Below are positions 1-10,246 of a DNA stretch of 64,000 nucleotides, piece after piece. Under the pieces are notes generated by a model. The model did no database searches. It was given only the letters and a program-made list of their open reading frames with translations, and was not told the origin of the DNA. How positions within the stretch are numbered: the first letter of the stretch is position 1; each line of letters begins with the position of its first letter. Both the position numbers and the translations under genes were made by a program. The DNA is taken from positions 62,001-126,000 of the forward strand of contig URKQ01000003.1 in assembly GCA_900548455.1 (NCBI GenBank), in the 5' to 3' direction. Source of the stretch: an uncultured Clostridium sp. (GTDB lineage: Bacteria > Bacillota > Clostridia > Clostridiales > Clostridiaceae).

Positions 1-3000
1 GTTCTTCCATCTCAATGATAGGGCTTGTCCAATCTACAAATAACACATGTGAAAATTTACTTTCATTTTTAGCTGCATCCTTAACATAGCATTCTACATA
101 AACTTTACCCTCTTCTTTGAACTCCATTGGATGTTTAAAGTGCCATAATCCATCCCCTGCATTATATTGAATAGCAACATCTTCACCATTTATTTTAAAT
201 GTAGTAACCTCTGATTCATCTTTAATTGTACCTTCTATAACTGTTTCTTTCATACCTAAGCTTTCTTCATACTTTGGTGAAGTAATCTTTACTGTTGGAA
301 CAGTTTTATCATTTTCTACTGTTCCTGAAGGTATCTGTAGATTCTTCTGAGTTTCATTTCCTGCATAATCTAAAACTGATACTGTACTAGAATCATAATC
401 ATTCTTTGAAACATTAAATTCTCCAGTAGTATTTTGCGATACTAATTTATCCTTGGTATATAACGCATAGGATCTAACATGTCCTTTATTATTATCTTCA
501 GCCTTAACTGTAAGTTTATTGGTATTTTCGTCATATTTAATTTCTTCTATGGTTGGTGCAGTATTGTCTATATTAACTTTAAACTCACAAACCTGCTCCT
601 TTGCTCCTTCAAAATCTATTCTTCCAGTAATTCTATAAGTATAAGTTCCTTCTGGAGCCAACTTACCATCAATAGTTCCATCCCAAAGCATGTCACCATC
701 TAACATCCCAGCTAACTGCTCATTATAACTTTTCTTAAGCATACCATTGAATGTAGATAAAGTTCTTAATACATTTTTACCCTCTTTATCTAAAATTTCA
801 ACTTTAAATTCCTTAGGGTTTCTAAGAAGTGAAAATGATGGAACTATACCGTCAAATATACTATCTCCATTTGGTGAGAAATCTAATATATCACCGTTTA
901 AATTTCCTTCTCTATCTATACCAATAGGTTTTATTTTATCACCTAATAAAGAAGCCATATATGTCTTTCCATAGAAAGGAGTTCCATTATTATCATATAG
1001 TGAAGCATCAAATATAGGAGCTTTATCCCATTGTCCTTTAAATCCAACGTATGGAATTGACAATGTAGCTTCTTTATCATTTACATCTTCTAGTGTTACA
1101 AACCCTTCGATGTACCCACCATTTTTAAATGCTTCTTCAAAAACTCGTCCTGATTCTAATTTAATATCTTTTACATTTACTGTTACATCCAAGGTAGCTT
1201 GTCCATTTTTAGGAACTGTTACTTCAGTATTATTGAAACTGATTGGCATTTTTCCATCTGCATTCACTACCTTTTCAGGTGTTAATGTAGAGTATAAAGT
1301 TCCATCCTTATCTGGCTCTACTCCATCACTTTGTACTGTTCCAGTAATCTTATAAGTGATATCCTTATCACCAAAGTTGTTTATATCCAAAGAAAATGTT
1401 GCTTTATCTCCCTTGATTTCCTTTAAATTAACTTTACATAATCCAGAATTTGATTCTGTAAGTAAAGCCTTAGTTGATGTGGCAGCAGCTATGTTAACAA
1501 CTCCAGCCCCTTGTCTTCTTGGGGAGGTATAATTACCATTACCATCTACATGTGGAACTGCTGTAGCCATTAGTAAATTCTTTGCTCTAATATTTTTTTC
1601 TAATCCCTTTAAATCAGTTGTTTTACCTAACATTTGAAGAACTAGTGCACTTGAACCTGCAATAGCTGGAGATGCCATCGATGTCCCACCCATTGATGTA
1701 TATCCATCATCATTAACGGTTGACCATATATCTTCACCTGGTGCTGTTATTTCTGGTTTGAAATCAAAATCTGGAGTTACTCCCCAAGATGAAAAGTCTG
1801 CCATTTTACCTTTGATTAAACTATCAGCTACTGACACTTCTCCTTTTGTAGTTAAAGTTATTTTAGTACCCTTTTTTAATTCTTCACTAATTTTTGCACC
1901 TTTACTATGTGCCATTGAAACTCCTGGTATTGTTGAGCCTTCAATAGTCATACCTTGAGCTTCTTCTCCACCTGCGGCATGATTATAAATAATAACAGCT
2001 ACTGCACCATTCTTTTCTGCATTAGAAGCCTTTTCTGTAAAAGTTGATCCTCCTCTTTCGATTAAAGCAACCTTTCCTTTTACTGACTGAGTAAATTCTT
2101 CAGCTGAACCTTTTCCACAATCAACTACTTCTAATTCTCTTCCACTTAATTTACTGTTAAAGTACATAGATGTACAATCTTTATACATTACCTTTTCTAA
2201 TTTATCACCATATTTAATCTCCATTAATGGTAATGTAACCTTTTCATTATTTACAGCTGCTGTTTGCATTGTTCTCCCTGCAAGCCCTGGTGCTCCCACT
2301 ACTCCATAGTCTGGATTTTCTGCATATGGATTAGAATATCCATCACCAAGAACATTAGAATTTCCAGCTGAGCAAGCTACAAAAGTTCCGTTTTCTACAG
2401 CTCTATTTAAAGCCTTTTGTTCAGCATCATTATTATCAACATAACTTGCTGTAGATCCTAAACTTAAATTCATAGCATCAGCACCCAACTTAGATGCATC
2501 ATCTATAGCCTTTACAATTGCATCACCTGCGGCACCTGAGATTGCATTATTATTAGAAAATACTTTCATAGCTAAAAGTTGAGCTTCTGGAGCAATTCCT
2601 TTCATGCCACCATTATCGGGATCTCCATTTGCTGCTGCTATTCCAGCTACATGCATACCGTGATTAACATTATCAATGTTTAAGTCTTTAGAGGTTGAAT
2701 TCTTATCCATATAATTATATCCATATGCAACCTTATCTGACTTAAATTCCCCTGGAAGTCCCTTTTCTTTTACTAATTTATCTACATCTGCTTTATTATA
2801 CTTAGCTTTTGAAGTATCAGTAAGTTTCATGGCTTTATGACCTGAATCTATTCCAGTATCTACAATTGCTACTACCATTCCTTCGCCTTTATATCCATTG
2901 GCCCATGTCTCAAAGGCTTTAGTAGTCTCTCCACTGTGATTCATTTCAACTTTTGGAAGTTCATATTGATTAACTATCGTTACTGATTTTACGCCTGGAA

Positions 3001-3436
3001 TATCTTCCATTTTTTTAGCATCTTTTAGGGTAGTCTTAGCACTAAACCCATTAAACAAGCTATTAAATTCGTATATCTTCTCATATTTAATTTTTTCATT
3101 CTTTATCTTTTTTTCTACCTTGTTTTGTTCCTTATCTATTTTTTTCTCTAAGGATGCCATTTCTTTTTTATTAAGCTCTGACACCTTAATCCCCTGTTCT
3201 GTTGCAGTCTCTACTATAGGATTACCTTCCATTTCAACTACAATTCTTACTTCATCTTCATCTTGCAAGTTTTTAAGTGGCTCATCTTCATTTAGTTGAC
3301 TCAGTAAAATTTTACTATCCTTATCAAAATCACTTACACGTTTAATTATTTCTTCAGTGTTTGATAAAGCTGCTGCATTTGACCAAACAACCAATGACAA
3401 TGCAAGTCCTAAGGATATACCTTTTCTGTAATTCAT
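1..3436 (-). CDS. Secreted S8 (subtilisin/C5a-peptidase-like) serine protease, 3' end cut by window edge
   Basis: An open frame runs from ATG at 3436 (GGAGG ribosome site just upstream) to the left edge without a stop: at least 1145 codons, C-terminus missing. The N-terminus (MNYRKGISLGLALSLVV) is a signal peptide. Next come an I9-like propeptide (about 60-165) and an S8 domain with the full triad: Asp193 in VDTGID, His259 in NHGMHVAG and Ser586 in GGTSMASP. A PA insert lies between His and Ser. C5a-peptidase-type Fn3 and Ig-like repeats follow, including FSPNGDS. The architecture matches the neighbour at 3742-8433 throughout, so the two are tandem paralogs. It should act outside the cell on proteins or peptides. 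Whether it also ends in CWB2 repeats cannot be seen. Confidence 0.93.
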   Translation of the reverse strand, partial: MNYRKGISLGLALSLVVWSNAAALSNTEEIIKRVSDFDKDSKILLSQLNEDEPLKNLQDEDEVRIVVEMEGNPIVETATEQGIKVSELNKKEMASLEKKIDKEQNKVEKKIKNEKIKYEKIYEFNSLFNGFSAKTTLKDAKKMEDIPGVKSVTIVNQYELPKVEMNHSGETTKAFETWANGYKGEGMVVAIVDTGIDSGHKAMKLTDTSKAKYNKADVDKLVKEKGLPGEFKSDKVAYGYNYMDKNSTSKDLNIDNVNHGMHVAGIAAANGDPDNGGMKGIAPEAQLLAMKVFSNNNAISGAAGDAIVKAIDDASKLGADAMNLSLGSTASYVDNNDAEQKALNRAVENGTFVACSAGNSNVLGDGYSNPYAENPDYGVVGAPGLAGRTMQTAAVNNEKVTLPLMEIKYGDKLEKVMYKDCTSMYFNSKLSGRELEVVDCGKGSAEEFTQSVKGKVALIERGGSTFTEKASNAEKNGAVAVIIYNHAAGGEEAQGMTIEGSTIPGVSMAHSKGAKISEELKKGTKITLTTKGEVSVADSLIKGKMADFSSWGVTPDFDFKPEITAPGEDIWSTVNDDGYTSMGGTSMASPAIAGSSALVLQMLGKTTDLKGLEKNIRAKNLLMATAVPHVDGNGNYTSPRRQGAGVVNIAAATSTKALLTESNSGLCKVNLKEIKGDKATFSLDINNFGDKDITYKITGTVQSDGVEPDKDGTLYSTLTPEKVVNADGKMPISFNNTEVTVPKNGQATLDVTVNVKDIKLESGRVFEEAFKNGGYIEGFVTLEDVNDKEATLSIPYVGFKGQWDKAPIFDASLYDNNGTPFYGKTYMASLLGDKIKPIGIDREGNLNGDILDFSPNGDSIFDGIVPSFSLLRNPKEFKVEILDKEGKNVLRTLSTFNGMLKKSYNEQLAGMLDGDMLWDGTIDGKLAPEGTYTYRITGRIDFEGAKEQVCEFKVNIDNTAPTIEEIKYDENTNKLTVKAEDNNKGHVRSYALYTKDKLVSQNTTGEFNVSKNDYDSSTVSVLDYAGNETQKNLQIPSGTVENDKTVPTVKITSPKYEESLGMKETVIEGTIKDESEVTTFKINGEDVAIQYNAGDGLWHFKHPMEFKEEGKVYVECYVKDAAKNESKFSHVLFVDWTSPIIEMEE

Positions 3437-3741
3437 TAATGTTTACCTCCTTGTTATCTTTTTATAATTTATGTATATAATGTTACCATCTTAGTATGTA
3501 TTTTCCAATTTTCTTATTTTTATCTATTTCTACTTTTTATTCATTTTATATTATATTCTACTTACAGTTTCCATCATCATATCAGAATATTTTCCTTAAT
3601 ATAAAAATATTCTTTTGTAAATGTATATCCTATTTGCATAAGTTGTTTTTAAAATTTAATTCTATTAATTTTTTCAGAAAAATTTAATAATAAATAAAAG
3701 AAGTCTTACTAAATCGTAAGACTTCTTAATACAATTAAATA
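3437..3741. other. Intergenic stretch between tandem protease genes
   Basis: This AT-rich gap of about 305 bp holds the terminator of the downstream protease gene (3698-3727). A loosely CodY-like palindrome, TTTTTTCAGAAAAAT, lies at 3669-3683 and matches 12 of 15 consensus positions. The leader of the left-hand protease gene, with its GGAGG site, fills the remainder. I see no gene or structured RNA here. Confidence 0.5.
3698..3727 (-). terminator. Rho-independent terminator after the CWB2 protease gene
   Basis: A perfect 12-bp stem (AAGAAGTCTTAC with GTAAGACTTCTT) has a 6-nt loop. On the minus strand it is followed by a T-rich tract, just past the stop codon at 3742. Confidence 0.85.
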
Positions 3742-6700
3742 TTATTTTTGAACTCTATTCATAATATCTACTATTATATCTGAAGGTACTTGTCCTCCTA
3801 TTTGAGTAACTTTTTCAGATATGATATTATCTAATACTTCTTTTTGAGTTTTATCAAGTGCTTCATTAGTAATTACAATTGCTGAACTAGTACGAGCTGC
3901 ATATGGAGCAACTACTAATGCATCTACAAGTTTTGTACTTTCAGTTACCATTATATCCTGCATATACTTACCATAGAATTTCTGGATTATTGCAGCATTT
4001 GTTTCAAATCTATTAACTCCACTAACTCTATTTCCAGTAACATCTACATTAGTAATTCCTTGAACTTCTTTTATAACTGAATTGTCAATAACACTTGTAC
4101 CACCTATAAAGTAAGCATTGAACTTTTTATCCTTATTCTTTAACCAACTCATAGTTTCATCAGATACACTATTCTTTTCTACTAAAAGTATAGGTGATTT
4201 ATCAAGGGCTGCCTTTGGTGATATACTTACTGCATCAGGAATAGCTTGCCCATTTACAATATATACATTGTCTTCTTCACCATTTACTTGAAGATACTTA
4301 GCTACTTGTAAAGAAGTTGCATATCTATTAGCTCCGCCAAATCTTACGACTTGAATTCCTGCTGCTTCTAATTCTTTAACTACATTATCAGAAACAACAC
4401 TTGTTCCACCTATAACATAAACAACCTCAGTACCTAACCTCTTCATTTCATTAGCTGTCTCTGTTGTAAGTTCATCTTTTTCTGTTAATAAAATTGGTGC
4501 ATCATATTTTGTAGCAAGAGGGCCTGCAACTAGAGCATCTACAAATGCTCCTCCATTTGCAAGGACTGCATAGTTTGATTTCTCCCAGCCTTTCTTACTT
4601 ACTTCAACAGCTGTTTTATATCTATCAAGCCCAGCTATTTTTTCAAATTGAACATCTAATTTATCAACTTTATTTACACTAACATTTTGAGTAACAGTAT
4701 TACCTGCTCCATCAGAAACTTCTACTGTAATATCATTTTTGCCATCTACTAAATTAACATCATAGGCAAAATCAACATTAGCAGGTTCCAATGAATCAAA
4801 GTATTCCCATTCTTCCTCTATATTCTTTATAACGTCTCCATTAATAGTAACCTTCAAATTTGGGAAGTTATCATGAGCATTACCTTTAATTGTAACCTTA
4901 TTACCTGATACTACTGGATCAACACTTGTAACATCAACAACTGGAGCTTCTGAATCTATAAATAACTTATGAGCAAAGCCTAGTTGATTACCAGCCTTAT
5001 CCTTAGCATCTACATATATGCTATGATATCCATTATCAAGTGTCATTGGATGTGCAAAGTGCCACAATTTATCAAGTGATGAGTACTTAAGGTCTACTTT
5101 TTCACCATTAATTGTAACAAAATCAATTCCAGATGCATCTTGTACTGTTCCTTCAAATACTACATCATTATTATTTAGTATTCCAAAGAATTCAGGTGAA
5201 GCAACTTTAACTACTGGAGCTTCCTTATCACCTTTCACTGCTTGTGTAGGTTCTCCTAAATCAAGTATTGTTTCATTTTGTGCATAGTCATAAACTCTTA
5301 TACTGCAATCTTCAATTGTAAACCCTGCATCAAATAATTGAGCTAAATCAAATTTACCATCAGAGTTTGTAATAACTACATTCTTTCCACTAGCATCCTT
5401 CATTGGAGTTATTAAAGCATAAGAATAAACATGATCTTTAATGTTATCAGTAGCTATTACTCTTAAAGTTTTATTTTCATCATTTACTTCATAAGTAGCA
5501 ATTTCTGGAGCTTGTGTATCAACATTTACTTTAAAGTCGTACTCTTGCCACTGAGCTCCTTCAAAATCTACTTTAGTTCTAATTCTATAAGTGTATGTGC
5601 TATCTTCTACAGGTTTACCATTAGCTGTTCCATCCCAAGCACAATCATTTAGGAATGCTCTAATTGCATTCTTAGGATTATTATCATAGAAATGCTTTCT
5701 AAGATTCTCTTTTTTACCTAAAGTCCTTATTACCTTTGAATTAGAATCAACAATCTCAACTTCCATTTCCTTAATGTTTCTTAAATAAGAAAGCATTGGC
5801 ACTACTGTATCATGTTCTCCATCTCCATTAGGTGAAAAATCTATAAAGTCACCATTAGCTTGATCTAATTTTGTTGCATCAAATGGAAGTCCTAAATAGT
5901 AATAATTACCTTCCTCATTCTTATCAGGTGTCATCATTGCTGTAGTCCCATAGAATGACTTTTCATCATGGTTATAAATAGATGAATCAATTGTTGAAGC
6001 TTTGCTCCATTCTCCCTTAAATCCTACATAAGGAATGCTTAACTGAGGATTGTTATCTTCAGGGTCTGTTAATGTAACAAATCCTTCTACAAATCCACCA
6101 TTTTCAAATACTTCTTCGATACTCTGTTTATTATATGAAGCTATTGCATTTGTCAAATCTACAGTTACACTTACTTCAACATTTCCCTTTGCAGGAACTT
6201 TTACAGTATCCTCACTATAAGAAATAGGGAACTTCTTAGTAGTTTTGTCTACTATATTCTGAGCTTGAAGTAAACTTACATCCTCAGCTAAATCTGTTTG
6301 AACAGTTCCATTCAACTTATAAGTTAATTCCTTATCTCCAAAGTTTTGAACATTAATTTTAAATGTTGCTTTATTTCCCTTGATTTCTTTTAAGTTTACT
6401 TTACTTATTCCAGTGGAAGAGTCAGTAACTATTGCATTAGTAGTAGTTGCTGCTGCTAAATTCATAACTCCAGCACCTTGTCTCCTTGGAGATGTATAGT
6501 TTTCACCTGCTACAACTACTCCTTCTTCCTCTTGGAAATTACCTACTCCTAAATGTCCATTATCTATATGTGGTACTGCTGTGCTCATCAATATATTTTT
6601 AGCCATTTCTACTCTAGCTTGTCCTTCTAAATCAAATAATTCATCTACTCTTTGAAGAACTAATGCAGATCCACCTGATACATTTGGAGCTGCCATAGAT

Positions 6701-8433
6701 GTTCCACTCATAGCCTGATATTTATTATCATTAGCTGTAGACCATACTTTTCCACCTACACCTGTAATTTCTGGTTTTAACTCTAAATCAGGAGTAACTC
6801 CCCAAGATGTAAAGTCTGACATTGAGCCTTTTCCAGGATTAGCTGCACTTGCTACATTTCCTTTAACATAGGCAAAGAATCCCTCTTTATTACAATTTGC
6901 CTTCATTTCATCCCCAGCAGCTTGTCCAACAAATATAGCTGGAATGTTACAATCTGATGGATATTGCATATTAATTATTTCTTCACCGTTATTATTAGAT
7001 ATAATTACCGCCTTAGCCCCTGCTGCTGCTGCATTTAATATTTTATCAGTAAATGCAAGACTTCCACGTTTAATTAATGCTACATTTCCCTTAACTGCAT
7101 CTTTAAACTCTTCTGGTTTACCTATGCCACAATCAACTATTTTAAGTTCCTGATCTTTAAAGGATGCTAAGATATCTGGGCCTGCAACTGAATAAGGATA
7201 TATCTTATCTTCATCATTAACTTTAAATTCAATACCAGCTCCAGTTACCTTTGTATTTTCAATTGAAGCTACCTGTAGTGAATCTGTTGCAAGTCCTGGG
7301 CTTCCAACCACACCATAATCTGGGTTCTTAGCTTGTGGTAATCCTTTTCCATCCCCAAATACGTTAGAGTTTCCAGCAGATATAGATACCAATACTCCAT
7401 TATCAACAGCTCTATTTACAGCCATTTGTTCAAGATCCTCATCATTTACAAAGGAAGCTGTGGATCCTAAACTCATATTAATAACATCTGCTCCTAATTT
7501 AACAGAATCATCAATAGCTTTAATAATTACATCACCAAAAGTAGAAGACATTGCTGGATTATTTCCAAAAACCTTCATTGCTAAAAGTTGAGCCTCTGGT
7601 GCAGTTCCTTTTATTCCACCATTTTTTGTATCACCATTTGCTCCTGATATACCAGCAACATGCATACCATGCATATTTGCTCCTGGACCTAAATCCCTAA
7701 TCTCTTCATTCCCATCCATATAATTATATCCATATGGAACCTTGTCAGTATAGAATTTACCTGGTAATCCATTTTTCTTAGATATAGATTCTACTTCAGA
7801 TTTATCTAATTCTGCTTCTTTCTTATCTGATAAAACCATATCCTTATGTCCGGAATCTATACCAGTATCAATTATAGAAATAACTGTACCTTGACCTTTA
7901 TAACCACTGTCCCAAGCTGGTTGGGTTTCAGTAATTTCACCACTACTATTCATAAGTGGTTCAGGTCTTTCGTACTCATTTGCAACGGTAACTGATTTAA
8001 CACCTTCAAGTTCTTGAATTTCCATAGCCTTTTCTAAAGTAGTTTCCATACTAAATCCGTTAGCAATATTAGTAAAGCTATTTATTACCTTACAATCAAT
8101 TCCTTTTGATGATATCTTACGTTGTATGGAATCTTGTTCTTTTAAAATTGATTTTTGGTACTTTTTAACCTGACTAATATCCATTTCAGATATTTTCTTG
8201 TTTTCTGCAGCAGCCTTTTCAATTACTGCATCACCATTAAGCTCAACAATGATTCTTACCCTATCAGATCCTTGCAAACTCTTTAGATTAGACTCTTCTG
8301 CAATTTGTTTTTCTAGTGTCATAAGTTTTCCGTCTTTAATCGTTGCTATATCCTCTGGTGTAATTGCAGATGCACTAGAACCAACTACTAGTGACAGTGC
8401 AATTCCCATGGATATACCTTTTTTGTAATTCAT
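3742..8433 (-). CDS. Secreted cell-wall-bound S8 serine protease with three CWB2 repeats
   Basis: 1563 residues. Signal peptide 1-23, I9-like propeptide about 45-155, and an S8 catalytic domain about 175-650 with Asp189 (IIDTGID), His255 (MHGMHVAG), oxyanion Asn355 (AGNS) and Ser579 (SGTSMAAP). A PA domain is inserted at about 425-535. C5a-peptidase-like Fn3 (about 690-815) and Ig-like modules follow. The last ~300 residues are three cell-wall-binding-repeat-2 units (RIAGLDRYKTAVEVS-like starts, VYVIGGTSVV-like ends), the module that clostridia use to hold S-layer-associated proteins on anionic wall polymer. It is a paralog of the gene at 1-3436, with an almost identical signal peptide. The start is ATG at 8433 behind GGGGGGAT. 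The likely role is surface proteolysis; the substrate is unknown. Confidence 0.95.
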   Translation of the reverse strand: MNYKKGISMGIALSLVVGSSASAITPEDIATIKDGKLMTLEKQIAEESNLKSLQGSDRVRIIVELNGDAVIEKAAAENKKISEMDISQVKKYQKSILKEQDSIQRKISSKGIDCKVINSFTNIANGFSMETTLEKAMEIQELEGVKSVTVANEYERPEPLMNSSGEITETQPAWDSGYKGQGTVISIIDTGIDSGHKDMVLSDKKEAELDKSEVESISKKNGLPGKFYTDKVPYGYNYMDGNEEIRDLGPGANMHGMHVAGISGANGDTKNGGIKGTAPEAQLLAMKVFGNNPAMSSTFGDVIIKAIDDSVKLGADVINMSLGSTASFVNDEDLEQMAVNRAVDNGVLVSISAGNSNVFGDGKGLPQAKNPDYGVVGSPGLATDSLQVASIENTKVTGAGIEFKVNDEDKIYPYSVAGPDILASFKDQELKIVDCGIGKPEEFKDAVKGNVALIKRGSLAFTDKILNAAAAGAKAVIISNNNGEEIINMQYPSDCNIPAIFVGQAAGDEMKANCNKEGFFAYVKGNVASAANPGKGSMSDFTSWGVTPDLELKPEITGVGGKVWSTANDNKYQAMSGTSMAAPNVSGGSALVLQRVDELFDLEGQARVEMAKNILMSTAVPHIDNGHLGVGNFQEEEGVVVAGENYTSPRRQGAGVMNLAAATTTNAIVTDSSTGISKVNLKEIKGNKATFKINVQNFGDKELTYKLNGTVQTDLAEDVSLLQAQNIVDKTTKKFPISYSEDTVKVPAKGNVEVSVTVDLTNAIASYNKQSIEEVFENGGFVEGFVTLTDPEDNNPQLSIPYVGFKGEWSKASTIDSSIYNHDEKSFYGTTAMMTPDKNEEGNYYYLGLPFDATKLDQANGDFIDFSPNGDGEHDTVVPMLSYLRNIKEMEVEIVDSNSKVIRTLGKKENLRKHFYDNNPKNAIRAFLNDCAWDGTANGKPVEDSTYTYRIRTKVDFEGAQWQEYDFKVNVDTQAPEIATYEVNDENKTLRVIATDNIKDHVYSYALITPMKDASGKNVVITNSDGKFDLAQLFDAGFTIEDCSIRVYDYAQNETILDLGEPTQAVKGDKEAPVVKVASPEFFGILNNNDVVFEGTVQDASGIDFVTINGEKVDLKYSSLDKLWHFAHPMTLDNGYHSIYVDAKDKAGNQLGFAHKLFIDSEAPVVDVTSVDPVVSGNKVTIKGNAHDNFPNLKVTINGDVIKNIEEEWEYFDSLEPANVDFAYDVNLVDGKNDITVEVSDGAGNTVTQNVSVNKVDKLDVQFEKIAGLDRYKTAVEVSKKGWEKSNYAVLANGGAFVDALVAGPLATKYDAPILLTEKDELTTETANEMKRLGTEVVYVIGGTSVVSDNVVKELEAAGIQVVRFGGANRYATSLQVAKYLQVNGEEDNVYIVNGQAIPDAVSISPKAALDKSPILLVEKNSVSDETMSWLKNKDKKFNAYFIGGTSVIDNSVIKEVQGITNVDVTGNRVSGVNRFETNAAIIQKFYGKYMQDIMVTESTKLVDALVVAPYAARTSSAIVITNEALDKTQKEVLDNIISEKVTQIGGQVPSDIIVDIMNRVQK

Positions 8434-8757
8434 TTAACTATCCCCCCCATAAAATAGTCCTCACCCTAATTAACATTAACAGGCTTGACTAACATTTTAT
8501 AACTATTATAATACCATTAAAATTTGAATTTTCAATTTTATTTTTCCTTGGTTTTTCTACATTTTTATTAATTAAATACAAAATATTTTAGCACTTATTA
8601 CATATTATCCTATAATATATATTTTTTCCCTTGTAATAATCTACTTCACATATAGTTGACGTTTCTATTTGCTATAATATTTAATCTTAATATACATACT
8701 AAAAAACTATATAAAAAAAAACCTTAGATAAAATTCTAAGGTTTTCTATTATATCTT
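8434..8757. other. AT-rich intergenic region, protease promoter side
   Basis: This roughly 324-bp gap contains the hisS terminator (8720-8743) and the upstream region of the CWB2 protease gene, including its G-rich ribosome site. I see no other open frame, dyad or RNA motif that I would defend. Confidence 0.5.
8720..8743 (-). terminator. Terminator after hisS
   Basis: A 9-bp stem AACCTTAGA/TCTAAGGTT is followed on the minus strand by an uninterrupted T tract, 14 bp past the hisS stop. Confidence 0.85.
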
Positions 8758-10077
8758 TTATTTATATCCTTTTATAAAGTTAATTCCTTGTTCAATAGAA
8801 AGTAACTCCTGCTCTCCTGATTCCATACGCTTTAATAAAATTTTATTTTCTTGACGTTCATTTTCTCCAATAATAATTACTCTTGATACATTTAATTTAT
8901 TAGCATATTTCATCTTCTTAGCAAACTTACCACCCTCAAGATAAATATCTGCCTTAATGCCATTTTCTCTAAGCTCATTACATATTTTAATACTATATTC
9001 GTAATCATCATCCATAGGGATAACCAACACATCAATTAAGGAATTTTTGTTTAAATCAATAATGTTACTTTCCATAAAGCTCCAAAACAATCTTGTTAAT
9101 CCTATTGAAATTCCTACTCCTGGTAATTTCTTTTCAGTGTAAAACTGTGCTAAATTATCATATCTACCACCTGAACAAACAGATCCAAATTCAGGATAAT
9201 CATCTAAGAATGTTTCATATACAGTTCCTGTATAATAATCAAGTCCTCTTGTTATTTTAAAATCAATAACATAATTTTCATCCGGTATACCAAAAACTTT
9301 TATATACTTATTAACTTCTTCTAATTCAGTTACACCTTCCACAAATCTTTCATTGCTTATATTCATATTTCTCAAACTTTTTATTTTTTCATCATTACTT
9401 CCCTTAATAGTAATAAACTCAATTATAGCATTTACAGCTTCCTCATCGTCTATATATGATTTTAATTCTTCTTCTATTTTTTCTTTACCAATCTTATCTA
9501 TTTTATCAACTGTTCTTAATACTTCAGTATAACTATCTATATTAAGATTTTTCAGAAATCCATCAAGTATCTTTCTATTATTAAGTCTAATTTTAAAGTT
9601 TTTAAATCCTAACTCAGTAAATATTTTATATATTATACTAGGAATTTGAGCATCATTAATAATGTTTAATTCCCCATTTCCAATTATATCAACATCACAC
9701 TGGTAAAACTCTCTAAATCTACCTCTTTGATTTCTTTCCCCTCTATATACCTTTCCAATTTGATATCTTTTAAATGGAAACGCTATATCCTCCATGTGTT
9801 GAGCTACATATCTTGCAAGAGGTACTGTCAAATCAAATCTCAAAGCCATTTCTGTACTTCCTTTTGTCAAAGTATATATTTGCTTCTCAGTATCTCCACC
9901 AGTTTTAGCTAACAAAACCTCACTTTTTTCAATTATTGGTGTATCTATTGGTAAAAATCCAAAAGACTCATAGTTTTTTCTAATAACATCGTAAACATGA
10001 TTGAATGCTACTTGTTCCTTTGGCGTAAGCTCCATAAAACCTGGCAGAATACTTGGTTTCGTAATATTTTTACTCAT
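8758..10077 (-). CDS. hisS: Histidyl-tRNA synthetase, archaeal/eukaryote-like subtype
   Basis: 439 residues; a class II synthetase that charges tRNA-His. Visible motifs are motif 2 (VYRGERNQRGRFREFYQCD), the HisRS signature LDYYTGTVYE, and a C-terminal anticodon-binding domain (about 340-439). The GRFREFYQCDVDIIG stretch resembles the archaeal/eukaryotic form (GRYREFYQCDFDIAG). The usual bacterial form is GRYRQFHQxGxE. Clostridia commonly carry a normal bacterial hisS elsewhere, so this may be a second HisRS; that copy is not in the window. The gene is transcribed alone, from its own promoter just past lysA, through a 220-nt leader with a His-rich leader peptide and terminator. Expression is therefore probably induced when charged tRNA-His is low. 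Function is secure; the subtype is judged from motifs. Confidence 0.95.
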   Translation of the reverse strand: MSKNITKPSILPGFMELTPKEQVAFNHVYDVIRKNYESFGFLPIDTPIIEKSEVLLAKTGGDTEKQIYTLTKGSTEMALRFDLTVPLARYVAQHMEDIAFPFKRYQIGKVYRGERNQRGRFREFYQCDVDIIGNGELNIINDAQIPSIIYKIFTELGFKNFKIRLNNRKILDGFLKNLNIDSYTEVLRTVDKIDKIGKEKIEEELKSYIDDEEAVNAIIEFITIKGSNDEKIKSLRNMNISNERFVEGVTELEEVNKYIKVFGIPDENYVIDFKITRGLDYYTGTVYETFLDDYPEFGSVCSGGRYDNLAQFYTEKKLPGVGISIGLTRLFWSFMESNIIDLNKNSLIDVLVIPMDDDYEYSIKICNELRENGIKADIYLEGGKFAKKMKYANKLNVSRVIIIGENERQENKILLKRMESGEQELLSIEQGINFIKGYK

Positions 10078-10132
10078 AAATTAATTCCTCACCTTCTCAA
10101 TAAATAGTATATTAACTTTTTTTCACTTGCAT

Positions 10133-10166
10133 AAAAAAACTCTAAAGACATCACGTATCCTTAGAG
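10133..10166 (-). terminator. Attenuator terminator in the hisS leader
   Basis: The stem CTCTAAGGATA/TGTCTTTAGAG has 11 pairs, including two G-U pairs. The loop is CGTGA and seven T follow on the minus strand. It lies inside the leader, 56 nt before the hisS start, so it would stop transcription before the gene. Its left arm is shared with an alternative stem (10152-10200). Confidence 0.8.
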
Positions 10167-10200
10167 ATTATTATTTCTATATCTCCATAGATACTTCGTG
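10152..10200 (-). promoter_or_regulatory. Candidate antiterminator hairpin of hisS leader
   Basis: On the minus strand, CAC-GAA-GTATC-TATG-GAGAT can pair with ATCTC-TAAG-GATAC-GTG, giving about 13 pairs with two interruptions. The 3' arm overlaps the 5' arm of the terminator at 10133-10166, so the two structures exclude each other. This is the usual arrangement of a transcription attenuator. Confidence 0.7.
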
Positions 10201-10246
10201 CCACACACAAATAGCCCCATATCTATGGCTTTTCTTTTAACCATAC

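Noticed and set aside
3496..3687. 63-codon plus-strand frame
   Set aside because: Low-complexity Phe/Ile/Leu translation of AT-rich intergenic DNA without a ribosome site.
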